Assembly: GCF_018494065.1 (NCBI RefSeq)
Contig: NZ_JABBFR010000018.1
Location: 1-60,122 of the forward strand
Source: Rosenbergiella gaditana
Lineage (GTDB): Bacteria > Pseudomonadota > Gammaproteobacteria > Enterobacterales > Enterobacteriaceae
Reading direction: 5' to 3'
DNA length: 60,122 nt
The notes beneath the pieces are model-generated. The model made no database searches. It was given only the letters and a program-made list of their open reading frames with translations, and was not told the DNA's origin. The translations under genes and the position numbers were made by a program. This document shows positions 36,986 through 45,416 of the stretch, in pieces; position 1 is the first letter of the stretch, and every line of letters begins with the position of its first letter.

Positions 36986-38017
36986 TCACTCGACCGTACG
37001 CTCTGCATACATTTGAATGGTAATTTCACCCTCTTCAGCTAGCTGGCGTAGTGTCGCCATAATATCCCGTCTCACTTGTTCAATTCGACTGATGGGGACA
37101 GGACCAAGCCGCGTAGATGTTTGCTCCAATTGGCCAACTTGACGTTTTGGCATAATGCTGAAGAGTGCATCGCGTAAAACGGGTTCAGCACCTTTCAACG
37201 CAATCGCCCACTCTTCAAGTGGCACCTCATCAAAAAGACGCTGTAAGGTCTCTTCACTTTGGCGGCTCAAAATAAAGAATTCATACATTTGGTCTTCAAG
37301 CGCTTTGAATAATCCCGCATCTTGCTGTTTCATCTGCGCCATTAATTGATTTTGCTGCTCCGGTAGGCGATTAATAATATTCGCCGCATGCCGCGCGCCG
37401 GTGATGCGTGACCCATGCTCGGAAATAGTGGTAATCCCTCGTTCGATAAGCCGATCCAATTCAGCAATGACATCTCGGTTGATATCGTCTAGGCGCGCAA
37501 TCCTGAACAAGATTTTATCTTGTAGGTCTAGAGGCTGCATAGCCAGTACGTCAGCCGCCACATCAGGTGGCAGAAAGGCTAAAAATATGGCTTGTAGTTG
37601 AACATGCTCTTGGCTGATTAAGGCCGAGAGTTGAGAGGTATCCACCCACTGTAATCGAGCCATGCGGTAGCGAATCGCGTCACCATAGATATGGTTCATC
37701 ACACTGGTGGCGATCTCTTGGCCCAGAGATTTTTGCAAAATAGTCTGTAAATAAGCACGCGACCCGCCATGAATACCACTTTGCTGACGATAATCGTCAA
37801 AGAAGTGGTTCAGCGCCTGATGGGCTTGTGACACTTTGACGCCTTGTAACCGTGCCATGGTTTCGCTCAGTACAATCACTTCCTCACGAGAAAGCTTTTG
37901 CATCACCTGTGAAGCAGCATCTTCGCCAATACTGAGGAGAAGAATGGCAGCTTGCTCAACACTGTTACGTTGTCGAGTAAGCAATGAAACATTAGACGTT
38001 GTCGCGGGGTCGGTCAT
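36986..38017 (-). CDS. fliG: Flagellar motor switch protein FliG
   Basis: A 343-residue rotor protein carrying torque from the stator and binding FliF and FliM. The N-terminal domain (QAAILLLSIGEDAASQVMQKL), the middle EHVQLQAIFLAFLPPDVAADVL (the EHPQ-like motif reads EHVQ) and the C-terminal torque domain (LRDALFSIMPKRQVGQL) are all present. Its start lies 26 bases inside the end of fliF. Confidence 0.94.
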   Translation of the reverse strand: MTDPATTSNVSLLTRQRNSVEQAAILLLSIGEDAASQVMQKLSREEVIVLSETMARLQGVKVSQAHQALNHFFDDYRQQSGIHGGSRAYLQTILQKSLGQEIATSVMNHIYGDAIRYRMARLQWVDTSQLSALISQEHVQLQAIFLAFLPPDVAADVLAMQPLDLQDKILFRIARLDDINRDVIAELDRLIERGITTISEHGSRITGARHAANIINRLPEQQNQLMAQMKQQDAGLFKALEDQMYEFFILSRQSEETLQRLFDEVPLEEWAIALKGAEPVLRDALFSIMPKRQVGQLEQTSTRLGPVPISRIEQVRRDIMATLRQLAEEGEITIQMYAERTVE

Positions 38018-39575
38018 TACTGTTTATCCACTGTTTGATTACTTCAGCCACGCGGTCAGTCTCGTTAGCCGCCAGCTGTTGTAAATAACTCACTTTATCT
38101 TCAATTCCTGACGCACGTGGCGGGAGGTCGGATTCATTTTCAAACTGATGTTTTTCACCGCTCGCCGCGACACCTCGATCTGTGTTAGCTGGACTTTCCG
38201 TCGTCACGTTCGCCGAACGCTGGGCGATGATAGCCTTAACGGTTGGGCGAAGAATGAACAAGATGATTAGGATGACTAAAACGCCGATACCCCCCCAAAT
38301 CGCCCAGAACTGAATATCCGGCTGTTGCCACCAGCTCAGTGTCGGTACGGATACCGCGACGGGGGCAATAAAGGCGAGTTTATCAAGCGTTAACTTATCG
38401 CCACGCTGATCGTCGATACCCGCTGCGTTTTCTAATAAACTTTTGAGCTGGGCTAGCTGACTTTCAGACATTTTGGCAACCGTCTCTGTTCCCGTATTCA
38501 ATGCCACCGCAATCTGTAGCTTGGCTAATTGCTGAACCGGATAGTTAATGTGTTTGATTTGGTGGTCGTAGGCATATTTGCGTTGCGTTTGGCTAACGGT
38601 ACGGTCCAATTTCGGGGCATCTGCTGTATTTGACGTCGCTGTCGTTGGACGATTACTTAAGGTCCCTGGGAGCCCCGATGCCATCGCTTGATCACTGCTA
38701 TCGTTATTTAACTGCTCTTCTAAAACTTTAGGATCACCCTGATAGGTCTCTTGCGTTTCTTCGGTGCGTCGAAAATCGATATCCGGCATTACCGTGACAC
38801 GGTAGTTCTTTTGTCCCACGGCAGAATCGAGAATTTGCGTTAAATTCTGAGTAATGGGCTGGCTGATACTACGTATAATATCCGGCGTTACGCTCGGGGT
38901 ATCTTGCGTACTATCATTCAGCAGCGCACCGGTTTGGTCGACAATATGAATATTACCGGCCGTCAATCCTGGGACACTTCCTGCCACTAACTGAGTGATA
39001 GCCCGTACTTGTTGCGACGTTAGACGAATACCCGGGGCCAAGGTCACCAAAACAGAACCGCTACTTGCCGGCTGATTTGAGAGTACAAAACCGCTCTCAG
39101 CCTGAATACCCAGATGAACCCGTGCCTCTTCAACACCTTGCAGTGACATAATACTACGTGCCAACTCACCCTCTAACCCACGTTGATAGCGGATATTTTG
39201 AATATATTGACTGGCCCCCAAAACCTCATCTTTGTCCATCAGTTCAAAGCCGGGAGCAACGATTGGTTGAATATTTTTTCCTGCTAATACCATCCGAGCG
39301 CGAGGTAAAACGTTATCGGCTACCAGCACTTGGCCATTTTCTGGGTTAATACGAAAATCGATCTGCTCAGCAGCTAAAGCACTGGCAACGGCATCATTAG
39401 GTAGACGCTGATGGGCACCGTACAAGGGAACGTAATCTACTTGCCCCCGCCACAGTGTCGTGACGATGAGTAGGGTTAATACCCCGCCAGCTAAAGCTAA
39501 TACCCATGGTTTTTTTAATAATTCAATCGAAAAATTACGCTTTGCGAACCAAGCATTAAGTGAATCAAGCATCAT
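37992..39575 (-). CDS. fliF: Flagellar MS-ring protein FliF
   Basis: A 527-residue MS-ring protein, the base on which the rotor is built. Two membrane helices flank the periplasmic part (about residues 26-44 and 435-455). Conserved segments include EGELARSIMSLQGVEEARVHL and the ring-building motifs around GASQYIQNIRYQ. The C-terminal tail, which holds the FliG-binding site, ends in VIKQWINSND as expected. Confidence 0.95.
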   Translation of the reverse strand: MMLDSLNAWFAKRNFSIELLKKPWVLALAGGVLTLLIVTTLWRGQVDYVPLYGAHQRLPNDAVASALAAEQIDFRINPENGQVLVADNVLPRARMVLAGKNIQPIVAPGFELMDKDEVLGASQYIQNIRYQRGLEGELARSIMSLQGVEEARVHLGIQAESGFVLSNQPASSGSVLVTLAPGIRLTSQQVRAITQLVAGSVPGLTAGNIHIVDQTGALLNDSTQDTPSVTPDIIRSISQPITQNLTQILDSAVGQKNYRVTVMPDIDFRRTEETQETYQGDPKVLEEQLNNDSSDQAMASGLPGTLSNRPTTATSNTADAPKLDRTVSQTQRKYAYDHQIKHINYPVQQLAKLQIAVALNTGTETVAKMSESQLAQLKSLLENAAGIDDQRGDKLTLDKLAFIAPVAVSVPTLSWWQQPDIQFWAIWGGIGVLVILIILFILRPTVKAIIAQRSANVTTESPANTDRGVAASGEKHQFENESDLPPRASGIEDKVSYLQQLAANETDRVAEVIKQWINSNDRPRDNV

Positions 39576-39584
39576 GGCTCCGCA

Positions 39585-39905
39585 TTAAAGGGGGGTGCTT
39601 AAGATATCGTCTAGCGCACTACTCAACTTATTACGCACTTGCAGCAACGCGCTAAAGCTGATGTTTGCTTGTTGACTCGCTACCATTGCCCCAGCTAAGT
39701 CGTCACTTTGCCCGGTATTAATAGCTTGCTGCTGTTCACTTGCCGCTAACTGTAGTTGATTAACCTTGCCAACAGCTTGTGAGAGGGCCGACTGAAAGCT
39801 GTCAGTCGGATTACCCGCTTGTGGCGCAATAATCGGTTTCTGCGTGATAATTTCACCACTTTGCATCAATGGCGAAAACAGCGAAATATTAGGATCGATA
39901 CTCAT
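39585..39905 (-). CDS. fliE: Hook-basal body protein FliE
   Basis: A 106-residue protein joining MS-ring and rod. The C-terminal half (ANISFSALLQVRNKLSSALDDILS) matches the FliE family; the N-terminus is variable. It lies 21 bp after lafK and 9 bp before fliF, so it is cotranscribed with fliFGHIJ. Confidence 0.9.
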   Translation of the reverse strand: MSIDPNISLFSPLMQSGEIITQKPIIAPQAGNPTDSFQSALSQAVGKVNQLQLAASEQQQAINTGQSDDLAGAMVASQQANISFSALLQVRNKLSSALDDILSTPL

Positions 39906-39926
39906 TTATCCATTCCTCCAGAGGAA

Positions 39927-40919
39927 TTAACGACATAAACCCGCTTGACGCATCGAGCTAAGGCGGTAACGCAAGGCTCGGGGGGTGATTCCGAGTTTTT
40001 CAGCGGTCAGCGTTTTGTTGCCATTAAACTGTTTGAGGACTTCTAGCACATATTGTTGCTCCACCTGTTTCCCCAAATCCCTAATAGCAGGAATGCTATC
40101 TACGTCGCTGTGCGATATTTTTTGCGCAGAGCAAGTCACTGATAAACCGAGGTCTTCAGTCGTGAGGCTACCACCTTGACAGAGAATCAGACCACGCTGC
40201 ACCTTATTTTCAAGCTCACGAACATTACCTGGCCATTCATAGTCAACTAATGCACGTTTCACCGAGGCGGGAACAGTAATCTCTGACGGCGTAAAAGCCC
40301 GATACTTCTGCATAAAGTGATAGACCAACGGCAAAATATCTTCTGGACGTTCACGTAGTGGCGAAATGGTAATGGGTAAAACGGCTAAGCGATAGAAAAG
40401 GTCTTGTCGAAACCGTCCCTCTTTGACCGCTAGAGGGATATCTTGATGTGTGGCAGCAATAATCCTAATGTTAAGTTTTATACGCCGTGTGCTTCCCAGC
40501 CGTTCAACTTCTTGCTCTTGTAAGACTCTGAGTAGCTTAACCTGCAGTGATAGTGGCATATCCCCAATTTCATCAAGGAGTAACGTTCCTCCATTCGCCT
40601 GTTCAAATTTACCTGGCATAGTGTGGACTGCCCCAGTAAAGGCCCCTTTTTCATAACCAAATAGCGTGGCCTCTAACAAGCTTTCGGGGATAGCCGCGCA
40701 ATTGACGCCGATATAGGGCGCGGAGGTCAATGCCCCAAATTGTTGTCGATGGATGTAGCGAGCAATACACTCTTTACCGGTTCCTGACTCACCATAAATC
40801 AGAACAGGCACATTAACCTTGGCTATTTTTTCAGCTAGGCGTAAAGTGTCGATACTCTTTGCAGCGCATGAAATTAGATCAGCATCAGCAGTATTTATCC
40901 CAGAAGAATAAGTACCCAT
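39927..40919 (-). CDS. lafK: Sigma-54-dependent lateral flagellar activator LafK
   Basis: A 330-residue AAA+ enhancer-binding protein. Walker A GESGTGKE is at residues 43-50, the sigma-54 contact loop GAFTGA at 92-97, Walker B LLLDEIGD at 113-120, and a Fis-type helix-turn-helix at about 300-325 (TAEKLGITPRALRYRL). Only about 20 residues precede the AAA+ domain, so there is no receiver domain; it would be active whenever expressed, or controlled by a partner protein, as with PspF. It heads lafK-fliEFGHIJ and probably activates the promoters at 22596 and 32965. Confidence 0.93.
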   Translation of the reverse strand: MGTYSSGINTADADLISCAAKSIDTLRLAEKIAKVNVPVLIYGESGTGKECIARYIHRQQFGALTSAPYIGVNCAAIPESLLEATLFGYEKGAFTGAVHTMPGKFEQANGGTLLLDEIGDMPLSLQVKLLRVLQEQEVERLGSTRRIKLNIRIIAATHQDIPLAVKEGRFRQDLFYRLAVLPITISPLRERPEDILPLVYHFMQKYRAFTPSEITVPASVKRALVDYEWPGNVRELENKVQRGLILCQGGSLTTEDLGLSVTCSAQKISHSDVDSIPAIRDLGKQVEQQYVLEVLKQFNGNKTLTAEKLGITPRALRYRLSSMRQAGLCR

Positions 40920-41208
40920 TGATATTTCCCAAGTGTAAAGTAAAATTTATTAATGTTTTATAATTAACAACGACGCATTAATCTGTTCGATTTATATACG
41001 AATTCTAGAGAGATAACGTCTTTATAGTATAAAATTCATTGAAGTTGGCGATGATTCATACAGAAATGGAGCTACCTATCCACTCTCGTCTACTTTTCAG
41101 TCTATAATTGCTGGTTTTTAGATCGATTTTACAGAATCTTCTGATACAAATCTAAACAAAACCCTTGCAAGCCGCAACCAATATCTCATAATATTCTTCA
41201 TAATCCCT

Positions 41209-41224
41209 TACCAAATGCTTGGTA
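41209..41224. promoter_or_regulatory. Inverted repeat in the lafK-fliM divergent spacer
   Basis: TACCAA-ATGC-TTGGTA is a perfect 6-bp inverted repeat 38 bases upstream of the fliM start; a third TACCA follows at 41230. The 343-bp spacer 40920-41262 is A/T-rich, holds no credible gene, and must carry the divergent promoters of both top-tier operons. No good sigma-54 site was seen in it. A repressor or activator operator for lateral-flagella induction is plausible, but the protein is unknown. Confidence 0.35.
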
Positions 41225-41262
41225 TTTTTTACCAGACACAGCATCAGAACGCCGGGTAAAGC

Positions 41263-42114
41263 ATGGTTTTCGCTAAAGACACAATAAAAAAACTAAACAT
41301 TGAGGCGGATGACAGTGTATTGCCCCTTGCCGTCAGTCAGCTGGGCAAACCGTGGCATAAGCTCGCAGAACATATTAATAAAAATTATGATAATTTCGAT
41401 GTAAACTTGAGTCGTTATTTTCTCAATAAATTCAGAATAAATACTTCGCTCGCTAATATTATTTTTTCTATCGAAGAAAATAAAAAATGCCATCAAATAT
41501 ATTCCTGCTCAGCCGGAAAAATAGCCTTTGAAATCGACCGTCCTTTATTACTGAAGTTATTACACGACTTTTATGGTGTCACCGATAGCCCAGAACTCAG
41601 CGATGCTAGTGAGATCACTCAGACAGAGTTACGTTTACAAGAGCGGCTTGGGGATGAAATCAGTCAGATATTTTTGACCCCTGAAGTGATTGGACTCCCT
41701 ATCGCATTACAGCCCCATCATAACCAACAACACAGCCATTGGGCTTGGTCTCTCTCTTTTCAATTACGAGGCTACTCACAAGGGGTAATAACATTACACT
41801 TTGATCATCAACTTATTGACCAAATTCTAAGTGGTTTACGCCAAGAAAACGAACATACTCCCCCAGCGGCGATATCCGACGACCAGTTAGAACGGCAGCT
41901 ACGGCGCGTGCCTTTCACCTTAACGGCTCAGCTCGCCAGCGTTGAAACGACACTTGAGCGCTTGTTAACGTTGAATGTTGATGATGTATTGCCTGTTTTT
42001 TTGAATGAGTCGGTGCCGATTATTTTAGGCGATGAAGTCCTGTTTCAGGCAAAAGTTTCTGAACATCAAGGGCAACTCGTGTTGTCAGATTTTATTGATC
42101 ATTACACCAGGTAA
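41263..42114 (+). CDS. fliM: Flagellar motor switch protein FliM, without CheY-binding motif
   Basis: A 283-residue C-ring protein, shorter than E. coli FliM (334). The middle domain contains ITQTELRLQERLGDEISQIF and the C-terminal SpoA domain (about residues 205-280) contains RVPFTLTAQLASVETTLERL. The N-terminus (MVFAKDTIKKLNIE) lacks the LSQAEIDALL-type peptide that binds CheY-P in E. coli. The ATG follows GCCGGGTAAAGC. First gene of fliMNPQR-flhBA. Confidence 0.88.
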   Translation: MVFAKDTIKKLNIEADDSVLPLAVSQLGKPWHKLAEHINKNYDNFDVNLSRYFLNKFRINTSLANIIFSIEENKKCHQIYSCSAGKIAFEIDRPLLLKLLHDFYGVTDSPELSDASEITQTELRLQERLGDEISQIFLTPEVIGLPIALQPHHNQQHSHWAWSLSFQLRGYSQGVITLHFDHQLIDQILSGLRQENEHTPPAAISDDQLERQLRRVPFTLTAQLASVETTLERLLTLNVDDVLPVFLNESVPIILGDEVLFQAKVSEHQGQLVLSDFIDHYTR

Positions 42115-42120
42115 CACAGT

Positions 42121-42501
42121 ATGAATTACGATAATAATACGACGCCGTCCGCTTTTTCTCTGGACGATATTAACTTGGATGATCTCTCCCCCCAAGTGAC
42201 AGATCAGGCATCGAGCACCGATTTCGCACAGCAAAAAGCCGAAGAGCGTAAGCGACAGCTATTTAATCGAATCCCCTTAACCTTAACGCTGGAAGTCGCG
42301 TCGGTGACTGTCTCGCTTGCCGAGTTATTAGCAATCGATAATAGTTCAGTCATTGAATTAAATAAGATGGCGGGGGAACCGCTTGATTTAAAAGTCAACG
42401 GAGTGCTGTTCGGTAAAGCAGAGGTTGTTGTAGTAAATGATAAGTACGGCTTACGTATTATTGAATTTACTGGGCAATCGTTGAGTGATTTGACACCATG
42501 A
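42121..42501 (+). CDS. fliN: Flagellar motor switch protein FliN
   Basis: A 126-residue C-ring protein with a C-terminal SpoA domain (about residues 48-122; IPLTLTLEVASVTVSLAELL, VNGVLFGKAEVVVVNDKYGLRI). FliN docks the FliH-FliI export complex. It starts 6 bp after fliM and overlaps fliP by 4 bases, leaving no room for fliO. Confidence 0.93.
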   Translation: MNYDNNTTPSAFSLDDINLDDLSPQVTDQASSTDFAQQKAEERKRQLFNRIPLTLTLEVASVTVSLAELLAIDNSSVIELNKMAGEPLDLKVNGVLFGKAEVVVVNDKYGLRIIEFTGQSLSDLTP

Positions 42502-43247
42502 ATCTGACCGCTAAAGCAGGTTGCTTGCTGCCGGCTATCGGGCTGTTATCTTCTGCTCCACTGTTTGCCGCACAACCCGGATTACCGCTATTCAGCTCGC
42601 AAGCCGCAAATGGCTCGCAGCAATATAGCGTCAATATCGAAATTCTGGTGTTGATGACCCTACTCGGTCTATTACCGATTATGGTATTGATGATGACCAG
42701 TTTTACACGCTTTATTATAGTGTTAGCGATCTTGCGCCAAGCATTGGGCCTACAGCAAACGCCTCCAAATAAAGTCCTAACCGGTATCGCTTTATGTCTT
42801 ACCTTGCTGGTGATGAGGCCAGTCTGGACGACCATCAATCAACAAGCCGTGCAGCCTTATCAAGCACAACAAATTTCACTTACCGATGCTTTACAGCGAG
42901 CCAGTGACCCATTGAAAAAATTTATGCTCGCTCAAACCAGCAAACCGGCCTTGGCGCAGATAATGAGCATAGCCAAAGTCAGCGGTAATCCTCAAGAACA
43001 GGATTTAACCATCATTACGCCGGCCTACTTGCTGAGTGAGTTGAAAACCGCATTCCAGATTGGCTTTATGATCTATCTTCCTTTTCTGGTCATCGATCTG
43101 ATCGTCTCAAGTATTCTAATGGCCATGGGCATGATGATGTTATCGCCAATGGTTGTCTCCCTACCTTTTAAACTTCTACTGTTTGTCTTATGTGATGGCT
43201 GGACATTAATTACGGGTACGCTTACTCACAGTATTCAGGGATTTTAA
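42498..43247 (+). CDS. fliP: Flagellar export gate protein FliP
   Basis: A 249-residue membrane protein of the export gate. A cleavable signal peptide (about residues 1-25, ending LFAAQPG) precedes four membrane segments. The family signatures LMTLLGLLPIMVLMMTSFTR and LVIDLIVSSILMAMGMMMLS are present. It overlaps the fliN stop. Confidence 0.96.
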   Translation: MNLTAKAGCLLPAIGLLSSAPLFAAQPGLPLFSSQAANGSQQYSVNIEILVLMTLLGLLPIMVLMMTSFTRFIIVLAILRQALGLQQTPPNKVLTGIALCLTLLVMRPVWTTINQQAVQPYQAQQISLTDALQRASDPLKKFMLAQTSKPALAQIMSIAKVSGNPQEQDLTIITPAYLLSELKTAFQIGFMIYLPFLVIDLIVSSILMAMGMMMLSPMVVSLPFKLLLFVLCDGWTLITGTLTHSIQGF

Positions 43248-43248
43248 G

Positions 43249-43521
43249 ATGTTTACGCTGGATAGTATTAGCGACCAGATGGGCAGTGCCATTCAATTGG
43301 TGTTGCTCATTTCAGCCGTCATTATCTTGCCCGGGCTGCTAGTCGGGCTATGTGTCAGTATATTCCAAGCCGCGACTCAAATTAATGAACAAACGCTGAG
43401 TTTTCTGCCTCGCTTGGTGGTGACTCTCCTCGTGTTAATCGTCGCGGGTAAGTGGATATTGATCAAATTGATTGATTTTACTGAGCTCTTGTTTCATCAA
43501 GCTGGTTCTCTGACTGGATAG
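43249..43521 (+). CDS. fliQ: Flagellar export gate protein FliQ
   Basis: A 90-residue protein with two membrane helices, part of the FliPQR gate. The signature LLVGLCVSIFQAATQINEQT is intact. It starts one base after the fliP stop. Confidence 0.95.
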   Translation: MFTLDSISDQMGSAIQLVLLISAVIILPGLLVGLCVSIFQAATQINEQTLSFLPRLVVTLLVLIVAGKWILIKLIDFTELLFHQAGSLTG

Positions 43522-43525
43522 CCCC

Positions 43526-44308
43526 ATGCTTGACTTAACTGGCTTTTACAGTCATCTCCTTACCCTATTGTTGCCTTGGGTGCGTATACTTGCCTTTTTA
43601 CAATTTAGCCCATTAGCAGAAAGCGCGCTGATCTCTCGAAAAATTCGGCTACTGCTCTCTCTCGTCCTGACGGCGCTTATCGGGCCGTTACTCAATCCCT
43701 TTCCTTTACCTGCGCTGCTATCGAGTACGATGTTGATATTAGTGGCGGAACAAATTAGCTGGGGAGTCATTTTCGGTCAGCTTCTGCAGTTCGCTTTTTC
43801 ATCATTACAAACCGCAGGGCAAATTATTGCTATGAATATGGGACTGTCGATGGCCGTTCAAAATGATCCCGTTAATGGGACAAGCAATACCCTGATTTCA
43901 CAGCTCTTCAATTTAACCATGATGCTGATTTTCTTTGCTGCGAACGGGCACTTACTCCTGATCACCGTGTTATATAAAGGCTTTATCTATTGGCCTATAG
44001 GTGCTGCGCTGAGTTGGCCAACCTTGCAGGTAGTGATCAATAGTTTTGGCTGGATTATCTCGGCGGCGGTCATTATAGCTCTGCCGTCGACGGTCATCAT
44101 GTTGCTGATCCAAGGGGTATTTGGGTTACTCAATAAGGTCTCTCCGAGCCTTAACCTATTCTCACTAGGCTTTCCGTTGGCAACCTTAGCGGGTATCGTG
44201 AGCATTGTTTTGCTGATCCCGTCCTTGTCAGAACACTACTTATCGTTGACCAACCAAATTATTCATCAGTTTGATCTGTTGCGAGGGGCCAATGTCTCAA
44301 GCCAGTGA
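43526..44308 (+). CDS. fliR: Flagellar export gate protein FliR
   Basis: A 260-residue polytopic membrane protein of the export gate, with about six hydrophobic segments and the conserved GQIIAMNMGLSMAVQNDP region. It starts 4 bp after fliQ and its end overlaps the start of flhB by 17 bases. Confidence 0.94.
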   Translation: MLDLTGFYSHLLTLLLPWVRILAFLQFSPLAESALISRKIRLLLSLVLTALIGPLLNPFPLPALLSSTMLILVAEQISWGVIFGQLLQFAFSSLQTAGQIIAMNMGLSMAVQNDPVNGTSNTLISQLFNLTMMLIFFAANGHLLLITVLYKGFIYWPIGAALSWPTLQVVINSFGWIISAAVIIALPSTVIMLLIQGVFGLLNKVSPSLNLFSLGFPLATLAGIVSIVLLIPSLSEHYLSLTNQIIHQFDLLRGANVSSQ

Positions 44309-45416
44309 TAAAACGGAAAAAGCGACCCCTGCCAAACTCAAAAAAGCACGTCAAAAAGGGGATGCCGGTCGTGCGAAAGAGCTCTCCTCTGCCGCGTCTT
44401 TGGCTGTCGCCTTCGCCACCTTGCTACTGTTAACCCCATGGTATTGGCATCTTATTGCTGAATTATTTCAACGCCTGCCTCAACAAGCTGTGGCGCCTTA
44501 TAGCGGTGATGCCCTACTTTCTCTCGTTGGCAGTTCACTGCATACTGTACTGCTGATTGTACTCAGCTTTTGTATCGTGCCACTGGCTGCAAGCTTAGTC
44601 GCGCTATTTAGCGGCGGATGGATCTTTAGCCTGCATAAACTGCTTCCCGATATCAAGCGGCTCAATCCACTCACCGGTATCGCACGTTTAGTCGCCATGG
44701 ATAACCTGATCGAGTTAAGTAAAGTGATGGTGAAGAGCGTGATTATCTTATTGATGCTGGTCGTCGTGCTCCGTCACTCCCTCCCCGAGATCATGCTTCT
44801 TTCTCGTCTCAGCTGGCCGAGTGTTTTCGCTACAGGCTTAACGCTAGCGGTAAAACTCTTCGGTTATTTTATATTACTGATGGCTGGCTTTGCCTTGGTT
44901 GAATGGCCATTAAGCCGCTATCAATTTCAGCGAAAAATGCGGATGAGCCGCCAAGAAGTGAAGGATGAGTTTAAAAATACTGAAGGCAACCCACAAATAA
45001 AAGGGCGTTTACGGCAGCTACAGCGACAAATCGCTCAGGGTCAGCTGCGTCATAGCGTCCCACAAGCTAATGTCATTATTACTAATCCAACCCATTATGC
45101 CGTTGCATTAAAATATGATCCTCAAGCTGCTGCTGCCCCCTATGTTGTCGCAAAAGGTATCGATGATCTCGCGCTGTTTATCCGTCAACTCGGTAAAGAA
45201 CATGCGATTGAAGTGGTGGAATTTCCCCCATTAGCCCGTGCGGTGTATGCCTCGACGCGAGTGAATCAACAAATTCCCCACCAGCTTTATCAGGCCATCG
45301 CACATGTCTTAACTTATGTAATGCAGTTGCGCCGTTGGCGTGAAAACCAGTCGTTACAAAAACCACGTATCAATAAAACGTTATCGCTGTCAGCCGAAGG
45401 ACAATTTAGTGAATAA
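44292..45416 (+). CDS. flhB: Flagellar export switch protein FlhB
   Basis: A 374-residue protein with four membrane helices and a cytoplasmic autocleaving domain that switches export from hook to filament substrates. The cleavage motif NPTH starts at about residue 265. I start it at the ATG at 44292 (MSQASDKTEKATPAKLKKAR), which aligns with the family; an ATG 21 bases upstream would add seven non-conserved residues. Its 3' end overlaps flhA. Confidence 0.95.
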   Translation: MSQASDKTEKATPAKLKKARQKGDAGRAKELSSAASLAVAFATLLLLTPWYWHLIAELFQRLPQQAVAPYSGDALLSLVGSSLHTVLLIVLSFCIVPLAASLVALFSGGWIFSLHKLLPDIKRLNPLTGIARLVAMDNLIELSKVMVKSVIILLMLVVVLRHSLPEIMLLSRLSWPSVFATGLTLAVKLFGYFILLMAGFALVEWPLSRYQFQRKMRMSRQEVKDEFKNTEGNPQIKGRLRQLQRQIAQGQLRHSVPQANVIITNPTHYAVALKYDPQAAAAPYVVAKGIDDLALFIRQLGKEHAIEVVEFPPLARAVYASTRVNQQIPHQLYQAIAHVLTYVMQLRRWRENQSLQKPRINKTLSLSAEGQFSE

